From: Candidatus Yanofskybacteria bacterium RIFCSPHIGHO2_02_FULL_50_12
Lineage (GTDB): Bacteria > Patescibacteriota > Minisyncoccia > 2-02-FULL-40-12 > GWA2-44-9
NCBI GenBank assembly: GCA_001794525.1
Contig: MGJZ01000034.1
Coordinates: 1,128 to 12,864, forward strand
Reading direction: 5' to 3'
Length of the DNA stretch: 11,737 nucleotides
Part shown: in pieces, positions 6,097 to 11,737 of the stretch
Position numbering within the stretch: position 1 is the first letter of the stretch
How the letters are laid out: every line of letters begins with the position of its first letter
Notes under the pieces: generated by a model
Databases searched by the model: none
Seen by the model: the letters and a program-made list of their open reading frames with translations, nothing else
Told to the model about the DNA's origin: nothing
Made by a program: the position numbers and the translations under genes

Positions 6097-8301
6097 ATGA
6101 TTAAGCTTCCTCTGTTGTCGCTGTGGTCCGGCCTGCGTCGGCGGCTGTTCTGGCCCTCATGGAAATCCATCGGGCTGTTTTTCGCATGGATCCTGGTTTT
6201 GGGCTCTATCATGTTCTTTTCGGCGTTCATCTACTTGGAGCGCACCCTCCCCGATCCGGAATCGATCGCCGCGCGGCGGATCACGGAATCGACCAAGATA
6301 TACGACCGGACCGGCGAGGTTCTGTTATATGACATCCACGGCGAAGAGAAGCGCACTGTGATTCCGTGGGACCAGATCCCGGTATCAGTTAAGAACGCCA
6401 CGCTTGCCTCCGAAGACAGCGGCTTTTATAGCCATGGCGGATTTGACGTCCGCGGCATCGCGCGTGCCTTTTTTAAAGATATCGCGGAACTAAACCTGGC
6501 TCAGGGTGGCTCAACCATCACTCAGCAGCTGATTAAGAATGCCCTGCTTGGAAAAGAGAAAACCCCGACCCGAAAACTCAAAGAGCTGGTTTTGTCGATC
6601 GAGGTGGAACGGCGCTTTAGTAAGGATGAGATCTTTTGGATGTATCTGAACGAAATTCCGTACGGCTCCAACGCCTATGGCGTCCAAGCGGCTGCCAAAA
6701 CCTTTTTCGGCAAGGACGCCAAAGATCTTACGCTCAATGAATCAGCCATCCTTACCGCTTTGATCAAAGCCCCGAGCCGCTATTCCCCATATGGCGGCCG
6801 CGTGCCGGAGCTTATGGCCCGGAAGGATGCGATCCTGGACCGGATGCTCGACTTGGAATTCATCTCCGAAGAAGAGCACCGCGACGCCAAAGCCGAAACG
6901 GTGGCATTCAAAAAAAGCACCGAGAGCATCACTGCCCCTCACTTCGTGATCATGGTGAAGAACTACCTGGAAGAACAGTATGGCGCGGATGCGGTGGAGA
7001 ATGGAGGATTCACTGTCATCACCACTCTAGACGTTGGACTTCAAAAGGATGCCGAAGAAACCGTTTCCAAATACGCGGCGATCAACAAGCAACGTTATCA
7101 AGCATCCAACGCCTCGCTTGTTTCCATCAACCCAAAGACGGGAGACGTATGGGCATTGGTCGGTTCAAGCGATTATTTCGACACAGCCAATCAGGGCAAC
7201 TTTAATGTAGCCGTCGACGGGCCGGGCCGACAGCCGGGATCCGCATTCAAGCCGTTCGCGTACGCGCTCGCATTTGAAAAAGGATACCCTGATTCGACAA
7301 TTCTTTGGGATTTGAAAACTGAATTCAATCCGTACTGCTCGCCGGACAGTTCCCAGTCGCGCGACCGGTACGGCTTGCAGTGCTACCACTCGCAGAACTA
7401 CGATGGCCGCGTCCGCGGCCCAGTGACTCTGCGTCAGGCGCTTGCCCAATCCCTCAACATCCCTTCTGTAAAAACTTTGTACTTGGCCGGCATCAGCGAC
7501 ACGATTGCCCTAGCCCAGAGAATGGGCATCAGCACTCTCACCGACCCGGATCGCTACGGCTTGTCGCTCGTACTTGGCGGCGCTGAAGTCCACCCGATCG
7601 ATCTAGCATCCGCGTATGGAGTATTCGCTAATGATGGCGTTTATAATCCCTGGCGCATTGTTTTAGCGGTTAAAGACGGCAACGGCAATGTCATGGAACA
7701 AGCGGAAGATGAATCCAAGCGTGTCCTCTCGACCGACGTCTCGCGGCTGATAGCAAGCGTCTTGTCTGATAACGCGGCCCGAGCCGGCACCTTCGGCTTT
7801 AATAGTCCTTTATATATTCCTGGCTGGGAAGTGGCCGCAAAAACCGGCACTACCCAGGATAACCGAGACGCGTGGGTGGCCGGCTTTACGCCCTCGATCA
7901 CGACGGTGGTTTGGACCGGCAACAACAATAACAGTCCGATGACACGCCAAGGCGCCGGTATCAGCGCCTCCGGTCCTTTGTGGAGTGAATTCATGCGCAA
8001 GGCGCTCGCCAAGGTGCCAAATGAATCATTTGCCCGGCCCGGACCCATGAGCGCTTCCAAAGTAATGTTGGACGGGACTCTCGGCCCTCAGCCACACGAA
8101 ATTCTTTATTATGTGGATCGGAGCGATCCGCTCGGTCCTTATCCGGCCAACCCCGGAGAAGATCCTCTTTTTAATCATTGGGAGTGGTCGGTAATGGCGG
8201 CAGTCTCCGTTCCTGAACCCCAGCCGGAACCTGGCCAATCGCCTCAGCCGATCGGCCCGGAACCGACGCCTACTCCTCTCCAGCCGGAAGCTACCGAATA
8301 A
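6097..8301 (+). CDS. Class A penicillin-binding protein (bifunctional peptidoglycan glycosyltransferase/transpeptidase, PBP1a-like)
   Basis: This enzyme polymerises lipid II into glycan strands and cross-links the stem peptides at the outer face of the membrane. From the ATG at 6097 it has 734 residues (a TTG at 6094 would add one). A cytoplasmic N-terminus with WSGLRRRLFW is followed by a membrane anchor at about 25-46. The GT51 domain has EDSGFYSHGGFDVRG (106-120, catalytic E106), QGGSTITQQLIKNALL (136-151) and RKLKELVLSIEVERRFSK (159-176), and ends near 250. The transpeptidase domain has SAFK (382-385, nucleophile S382), SLN (452-454) and KTGT (582-585). All catalytic motifs are intact. 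The last 30 or so residues are a proline/glutamate-rich tail. It diverges from tyrS, and its last 11 bases overlap the end of the DUF721 gene on the other strand. I do not assign a specific pbp symbol. Confidence 0.95.
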   Translation: MIKLPLLSLWSGLRRRLFWPSWKSIGLFFAWILVLGSIMFFSAFIYLERTLPDPESIAARRITESTKIYDRTGEVLLYDIHGEEKRTVIPWDQIPVSVKNATLASEDSGFYSHGGFDVRGIARAFFKDIAELNLAQGGSTITQQLIKNALLGKEKTPTRKLKELVLSIEVERRFSKDEIFWMYLNEIPYGSNAYGVQAAAKTFFGKDAKDLTLNESAILTALIKAPSRYSPYGGRVPELMARKDAILDRMLDLEFISEEEHRDAKAETVAFKKSTESITAPHFVIMVKNYLEEQYGADAVENGGFTVITTLDVGLQKDAEETVSKYAAINKQRYQASNASLVSINPKTGDVWALVGSSDYFDTANQGNFNVAVDGPGRQPGSAFKPFAYALAFEKGYPDSTILWDLKTEFNPYCSPDSSQSRDRYGLQCYHSQNYDGRVRGPVTLRQALAQSLNIPSVKTLYLAGISDTIALAQRMGISTLTDPDRYGLSLVLGGAEVHPIDLASAYGVFANDGVYNPWRIVLAVKDGNGNVMEQAEDESKRVLSTDVSRLIASVLSDNAARAGTFGFNSPLYIPGWEVAAKTGTTQDNRDAWVAGFTPSITTVVWTGNNNNSPMTRQGAGISASGPLWSEFMRKALAKVPNESFARPGPMSASKVMLDGTLGPQPHEILYYVDRSDPLGPYPANPGEDPLFNHWEWSVMAAVSVPEPQPEPGQSPQPIGPEPTPTPLQPEATE

Positions 8302-8572
8302 TAACCTGGCGGTACTTTATATTGCGTTCTCGCAATACTCGATACAGCTCCGCGCTATGGAAAATAAGTTCTTGCGCGACTATTTTTTCGTTGGTTTGGA
8401 TAATTAAAGTGCCGTTTTTTAAAGTGGCTGAAAACAAAATGCGATCAAAGACGGGTCCGAACACGCAACGCATCGCCTCTCCAATCGCATTATTTAGTTC
8501 ATTGTGCGTCTGCTGCTGCTTGGTGAGCGCTTGCTGTCTTTTCGCTACAGTAGCGCCGATCCTCCTAAACAT
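8291..8572 (-). CDS. DUF721 family, DciA-like protein (putative replicative helicase-loading factor)
   Basis: DUF721 includes DciA, which helps load the DnaB helicase in the many bacteria without DnaC or DnaI. The 93-residue product starts MFRRIGATVAKRQQALTKQQ, with a basic, glutamine-rich helix. At about 51-76 it has the family-like block LKNGTLIIQT...AQELIFHSAEL, in which a strand-turn-strand is followed by a helix. The ATG at 8572 lies 1 base after the dnaN stop; an upstream in-frame ATG at 8611 lies within dnaN and is less likely. Position in a dnaA-dnaN group supports a replication role. It is short for DciA, essentially the core domain. Its end overlaps the convergent PBP gene by 11 bases. 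The family call rests on one block and on context. Confidence 0.75.
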   Translation of the reverse strand: MFRRIGATVAKRQQALTKQQQTHNELNNAIGEAMRCVFGPVFDRILFSATLKNGTLIIQTNEKIVAQELIFHSAELYRVLRERNIKYRQVIIR

Positions 8573-8573
8573 T

Positions 8574-9662
8574 TTAGGTTCGTAACGGCATAATAAGGTA
8601 TACCATGCCATTTAGATCACTTGGTCTGATCACTAGCGGGCTGCCCGGCCCGGTATATTCCAGCACCACATCGCTTGTGGCGATATTTTTCAGTCCATCC
8701 AACAAATACTGATAATTAAGCGATATTTCAAAGGGATCGTTTTTTAAAATGGCTGGCACAGTCGTTTCAATCTCCCCTTTGTCTGAATTTTTGGCGGTAA
8801 TAAGGAGAGTGTCTTCTGTACATCCAAGTTTGATGTCTGAAATATTCGATGAGAACAGTCCTGCTAAACGGGTATTTTTTTCCAGGTCTTCTTTTTTAAT
8901 AAGCAACCTGGATACGAATTTTTCCGGAATTACTTTTTTGTAGTCAGGGAAAGTACCGTCTACCACCCGCGATACAAGCTCGAAGTCATCATTAAGAAAA
9001 ACTATTTGATTATCGCTGTATTTTATTTGCAACTCCCCTTCTAGTTCCCCGGCTATGCGAATTAATTCAGTGATTGTATTTCGCGGCAAAATAAAAGATA
9101 ATTGGTCATTTCCTTTAAACGGGATAATTGTCTCCGTAAGTCTGAATATATCAGTGGAAGCAAATGTGGCTTTATTATTGTTTATTTGAATATAAGCGCC
9201 GGCAAGTTCCGGCCGAGCTTCAGATATTGCCACGGAATCTAAAATAGTAATCAGTCCGTTTTTAAGGCTTCGGGTGTTTATTGAGGCGACGGCTGGTGTT
9301 TTTAATTTAGGAATTATTGGAAAATCCTTCGGATCAAAACCAAGAATATTGGTTTTGTAATTTTGTGAATTAATTCCAAGAATATTGTTTTTAGTGGTAA
9401 GAGTTATTTTTTCATCAGTTACGGCCGAGATAAAATCATTTAAGATTCTAGCTGGCACCGCAATTTCCCCCACTTCGTCTATTTTCGCCCCGACTGACAT
9501 ATTAATACCTATCTCCAGATTAGTGGCTGACAACTTCAACCGGCCATTCTCTGTTTTTATAAGAATATTATTAAGAATTGGTAATGAGGTATTTTTTGCT
9601 ACTATCTTCTCTGTTATACCTAGAGCTTGTTTTAGATTTTTTTGATTAACAACAATTTTCAT
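8574..9662 (-). CDS. dnaN: DNA polymerase III beta subunit (sliding clamp)
   Basis: The clamp forms a dimeric ring that tethers the replicative polymerase and binds many repair factors. The 362 residues match the usual size of about 365, and the sequence fits three clamp repeats (about 1-120, 121-245 and 246-362). Recognisable blocks are KNTSLPILNNILIK (23-36), the RPELAGAYIQINNN region near 145-158, FPDYKKVIPE and the C-terminal YLIMPLRT, equivalent to the usual MPMR end that borders the peptide-binding pocket. The coding sequence is clearly more AT-rich than ruvB or the PBP gene. It lies 215 bases downstream of dnaA on the same strand and 1 base before the DUF721 gene. No Shine-Dalgarno sequence is seen before the ATG. 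Confidence 0.97.
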   Translation of the reverse strand: MKIVVNQKNLKQALGITEKIVAKNTSLPILNNILIKTENGRLKLSATNLEIGINMSVGAKIDEVGEIAVPARILNDFISAVTDEKITLTTKNNILGINSQNYKTNILGFDPKDFPIIPKLKTPAVASINTRSLKNGLITILDSVAISEARPELAGAYIQINNNKATFASTDIFRLTETIIPFKGNDQLSFILPRNTITELIRIAGELEGELQIKYSDNQIVFLNDDFELVSRVVDGTFPDYKKVIPEKFVSRLLIKKEDLEKNTRLAGLFSSNISDIKLGCTEDTLLITAKNSDKGEIETTVPAILKNDPFEISLNYQYLLDGLKNIATSDVVLEYTGPGSPLVIRPSDLNGMVYLIMPLRT

Positions 9663-9877
9663 TAGTAGTTATTATTAATTACTTTACTTTATTACTACTA
9701 TTACATTTGTTTATATGTGGGTATTTAGTTTAAATAATGAGATTTATATGAATTTTTATCATATATAACATTAAATAAAATGTGGATGAGTATTAAAGAT
9801 AAATAGGATAAAAAATGACAACTAACAATAAAATTATTTTTATCCAATTTTTATCTTCATAATATTCACATCTTTAT
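9663..9877. other. Candidate oriC: AT-rich dnaA-dnaN spacer with degenerate DnaA boxes
   Basis: This 215-base spacer is overwhelmingly A+T and has no reading frame that looks coding. Two sequences differ at one position from the DnaA box TTATNCACA: ATATTCACA (9862-9870, + strand) and TGTGGATGA (9781-9789, box on the - strand). Weaker matches with two differences are TGTGGGTAT (9717-9725), TTATCCAAT (from 9840), TTATCTTCA and TTATCTACT. Several of these share TTTATC and lie in the right third of the spacer. Location between dnaA and dnaN is one classical origin site. It could instead be only the promoter region and leader of dnaN. Confidence 0.45.
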
Positions 9878-11251
9878 CTACTTTTCAAACGAATTATATA
9901 CACGCTCTTTAATAAGAATCAACTCCTGTTTTAAAGGCTCATCAATAGCCGCTTCGGCTCGTATCTTCTCACAAGCATGGATAACAGTCGAGTGGTCGCG
10001 GCCGCCGAGCTTCTGGCCGATTTCTGGGAAAGATAGTTTAGTCTCGTCGCGCAGTAAAAACATCGCTACTTGGCGAGGTTTTACCACCTCTTTCTTACGA
10101 CTACGCTTAATAAGATCGTTTGAGGTGATGCTATAAAAATCAGCTACCGCTTTCAATATTGTTTGAGGAGAGGTTTTCCGGTAAGGGGTATTTAGGTAGG
10201 TATTCAGGATATTCTTAACTTCCTTCAAGTCGGGTACTCGGTTGTATATCTGTGCAAAGGCTAATACTCGGTTTAATGACCCCTCCAATTCACGCACGTT
10301 CTTTTGGATGTGAGTGGCGATGTAAATAAGGACATCGTCGGATAGGTCCCCGTCCTTGCTATCTATCTTTTGCTTCAAAATTGCGAGTCGAGTTTCAAAA
10401 TCCGGCTCACTGACATCCGCGATCATGCCTCCTTCGAAACGGGAGCGGAGACGCTCCTCCAAGGCGGGAATTGCGGCCGGAGGCCGGTCGGAGGAAAGAA
10501 TAATCTGTTTGTTCCGGCCATAGAGCTCGTTAAAAGTTGAGAAGATAATATCCTGCGTCTTTTCTTTTCCTGCGATAAACTGAATATCGTCAATTATTAG
10601 GAGGTCCAAGCGGGCATAATGGCTTTTTAAATCCTCGATGTTCTTATTCCGGATAGCCTCAATAATATTAGCGGTAAAACGCTCAGCTGGAATATATAAT
10701 ACGCGCCGCTCTTTGATTTCCGTAATTTTGTTCCCCACCGCCTGAAGCAGATGGGTTTTTCCAAGACCGACGCCGCCGTATAAAAAGAGAGGGTTATAGA
10801 GCTTGCCGAGGCTTTTAGTGACGGCCAAGCAGGCCGCGTGGGCCAGTTCGTTATTGGATCCGATGACGAAAGAATCGAATGAGTATTTTCGGTTGAGGTT
10901 GGTATTCTTGTCAATATCGGCATCTAAAGGCGCTTCGGACGTGGCTTCGAACTCCTTGTCCAGGATGATCTTGGAGATGTCTTGTTTAATAAGCTCCGGC
11001 TTGGGTTTGCCGATCGAATACTTAACTTCTCGTATTTCCGGCGAGAGATTCCGGATAGACTGCAGGATTTTCTTGTTGAATTTGTTTTCGAGCCACTCTT
11101 TGATGAATCCGTTCGGCACGCTTACAAAGATTGAGTTCTTATCGCGTGCGACGACTGCCGTATTCTTGAACCAGGTAATAAAATTGGCGCGCGACAACGA
11201 AAGTTCCATCTCGCCGAGCACCGCCTTCCATAGTTCTTCGTTCGACATCAT
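9878..11251 (-). CDS. dnaA: Chromosomal replication initiator protein DnaA
   Basis: DnaA binds DnaA boxes at oriC, oligomerises with ATP, opens the origin and recruits the helicase. The 457 residues show domain I (about 5-70, ELWKAVLGEMELSLSRANF), a linker (about 80-120) and the AAA+ domain III. Domain III carries Walker A GGVGLGKT (159-166), Walker B LLIIDD (217-222), the sensor 1 segment LSSDRPP (252-258) and the arginine-finger segment LEERLRSRFEGG (264-275). Domain IV has KPRQVAMFLLRDET (391-404) and the DNA-reading helix GGRDHSTVIHACEKI (416-430). That helix is nearly standard, so ordinary DnaA boxes should be recognised. Translation starts at the ATG at 11251 or at the next one, 11248. 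No Shine-Dalgarno sequence is visible. It is the first gene of the leftward origin group and diverges from rpmH. Confidence 0.98.
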   Translation of the reverse strand: MMSNEELWKAVLGEMELSLSRANFITWFKNTAVVARDKNSIFVSVPNGFIKEWLENKFNKKILQSIRNLSPEIREVKYSIGKPKPELIKQDISKIILDKEFEATSEAPLDADIDKNTNLNRKYSFDSFVIGSNNELAHAACLAVTKSLGKLYNPLFLYGGVGLGKTHLLQAVGNKITEIKERRVLYIPAERFTANIIEAIRNKNIEDLKSHYARLDLLIIDDIQFIAGKEKTQDIIFSTFNELYGRNKQIILSSDRPPAAIPALEERLRSRFEGGMIADVSEPDFETRLAILKQKIDSKDGDLSDDVLIYIATHIQKNVRELEGSLNRVLAFAQIYNRVPDLKEVKNILNTYLNTPYRKTSPQTILKAVADFYSITSNDLIKRSRKKEVVKPRQVAMFLLRDETKLSFPEIGQKLGGRDHSTVIHACEKIRAEAAIDEPLKQELILIKERVYNSFEK

Positions 11252-11263
11252 CTAAAAATAAAT

Positions 11264-11385
11264 CTATTCCAACCATTATTACCGAATAAAAAAATCAAGC
11301 AATCGGAGAAAGAGTTGATATACTGTTCATAACTCTGCGCTTCTCACCCCCGACTCAATCCGGTATAGCAAGCGTGTTGGAATAG
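11264..11385. repeat. Nested inverted repeats in the dnaA-rpmH divergent spacer
   Basis: Three sets of inverted repeats share nearly one centre near 11325. The outer arms are CTATTCCAAC (11264-11273) and GTTGGAATAG (11376-11385), perfect over 10 bp. The middle arms are TACCG (11280-11284) and CGGTA (11361-11365). The inner arms are GAGAAAGAGTT (11306-11316) and AACTCT plus TTCTC (11331-11336, 11341-11345) with a 4-base bulge. The spacer has no coding frame. It must hold the promoters of dnaA and rpmH and may belong to the origin. The structure could be a regulator-binding dyad or, if transcribed, a folded dnaA leader. Confidence 0.45.
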
Positions 11386-11440
11386 TAAATATTGACCCCG
11401 GCTTTTAAGTACGGTAAGGCAGAAATTTTTTAAAAAAAGT

Positions 11441-11480
11441 GTCAATTTGACCCGACTGATAAAAAAATGTAAGCTATACT
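11441..11480 (+). promoter_or_regulatory. Possible rpmH promoter region with a small palindrome
   Basis: A -10-like TATACT (11475-11480) lies 14 bases before the rpmH ATG, implying a very short leader. No -35 element is found at 16-18 bases; the nearest, TTGACC (11447-11452), is 22 bases away and overlaps the palindrome GTCAATTTGAC (11441-11451). Either the promoter is weakly conserved or an activator site replaces the -35. This is a weak prediction. Confidence 0.25.
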
Positions 11481-11494
11481 TATTAATTATAAAC

Positions 11495-11641
11495 ATGAGA
11501 AGGACACTCGCTTCAACATTTCGGCCAAAAAAGAAAAAAAGAAAGCGTAAACACGGCTTTCTTTCCCGGACACAATCTCGTTCTGGACAGAAGGTCTTAA
11601 GCCGTCGACGGCAGAAAGGCCGGAAGAAGCTGACGGTTTAA
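11495..11641 (+). CDS. rpmH: 50S ribosomal protein L34
   Basis: L34 is a small, very basic protein of the large ribosomal subunit. The 48 residues start MRRTLASTFRPKKKKRKRKH and contain the family block HGFLSRTQSRSGQKVLSRRR (20-39) followed by QKGRKKLTV. The N-terminal part is slightly longer than the common MKRTYQPS form, and the total is a few residues above the usual 44-46. The frame is open upstream to 11447, but only the ATG at 11495 gives an L34-like beginning. It is the first gene of the rightward group with rnpA 21 bases downstream, the classical rpmH-rnpA pair. Confidence 0.95.
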   Translation: MRRTLASTFRPKKKKRKRKHGFLSRTQSRSGQKVLSRRRQKGRKKLTV

Positions 11642-11662
11642 GAAATATCGAAATTTCGAGTT

Positions 11663-11737
11663 GTGGCGCTTTCAAAAAACAATCGATTGCGCAGAAAACG
11701 CGATTTTGATGCCGTATTCAAAGAGGGTCGCACGGCT
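11663..11737 (+). CDS. rnpA: Ribonuclease P protein component (first 25 residues; cut by window edge)
   Basis: RnpA is the protein subunit of RNase P, which matures the 5' ends of tRNAs. Only the start is visible. A GTG at 11663 opens a frame reading MALSKNNRLRRKRDFDAVFK and then EGRTA at the edge. The block NRLRRKRDFDAVFKEGR is the usual RnpA N-terminus (typically L-R-x-x-x-F-x-x-V-F-x-x-G). It follows rpmH by 21 bases, in the standard order. The spacer holds the palindrome CGAAATTTCG (11650-11659). The GTG start is chosen because no ATG in frame precedes the conserved block. Confidence 0.9.
   Translation, partial: MALSKNNRLRRKRDFDAVFKEGRTA

Noticed and set aside
11277..11304. dnaA promoter from TTGCTT and TAATAA/TAATGG on the minus strand
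   Set aside because: The possible spacers are 15 or 18 bases and both hexamers match poorly, so no feature was called.
11650..11659. CGAAATTTCG palindrome between rpmH and rnpA, also found at 810-819 upstream of the ATPase gene
   Set aside because: Two copies of a 10-base AT-rich palindrome in 11.7 kb with unrelated neighbours are probably coincidence; no further copies were seen.
1..11737. CRISPR arrays, transposases, phage genes, tRNA or rRNA genes, toxin-antitoxin or defence modules
   Set aside because: None was found on either strand. All sizeable coding regions are core genes or the two small unknowns described.

Overview
The window holds ordinary bacterial core genes around a chromosome-origin locus (rnpA-rpmH | dnaA-dnaN). 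To its left lie a class A penicillin-binding protein, tyrS, a ruvB/ruvC cluster, a type II/IV pilus-type ATPase and nusA. Several traits suggest a Patescibacteria (Candidate Phyla Radiation) genome: very compact packing, weak or absent Shine-Dalgarno sequences, a short DUF721/DciA-like gene directly after dnaN, a 'type 2' tyrosyl-tRNA synthetase, and ruvB and ruvC without ruvA beside them. This assignment is an inference. TGA is used as a normal stop (at the end of the 111-residue gene), so the SR1/Gracilibacteria code, in which TGA means glycine, does not apply.

Layout from left to right. 1-701 (-): 5' part of nusA, with a good sigma70-type promoter and a GNRA-loop hairpin in its leader. 878-2527 (+): GspE/PilB ATPase, divergent from nusA. 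2527-2766: a non-coding gap with a hairpin and a strongly structured, unrecognised RNA candidate. 2767-4824 (+): ruvB, an unknown 111-residue gene, ruvC (ATGA overlap with that gene) and a 49-residue extremely acidic protein. 4822-4866: a bidirectional terminator shared with tyrS (4859-6022, -). 6097-8301 (+): bifunctional peptidoglycan synthase. 8291-11251 (-): DUF721/DciA-like gene, dnaN, an AT-rich spacer with degenerate DnaA boxes, then dnaA. 11495-11737 (+): rpmH and the start of rnpA, divergent from dnaA across a spacer with nested inverted repeats.

The origin block makes the initiator, the sliding clamp and a putative helicase-loading factor from one leftward group, with ribosomal protein L34 and the RNase P protein transcribed away from it. 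The ruv block makes the Holliday-junction motor and resolvase.

I see no mobile element, CRISPR array, tRNA or rRNA gene, or defence system. The most unusual item is the RNA candidate at about 2549-2714. Its closing helix is 26 bp, and the only three non-Watson-Crick positions are G-U pairs on the + strand, which is what selection on an RNA would leave.
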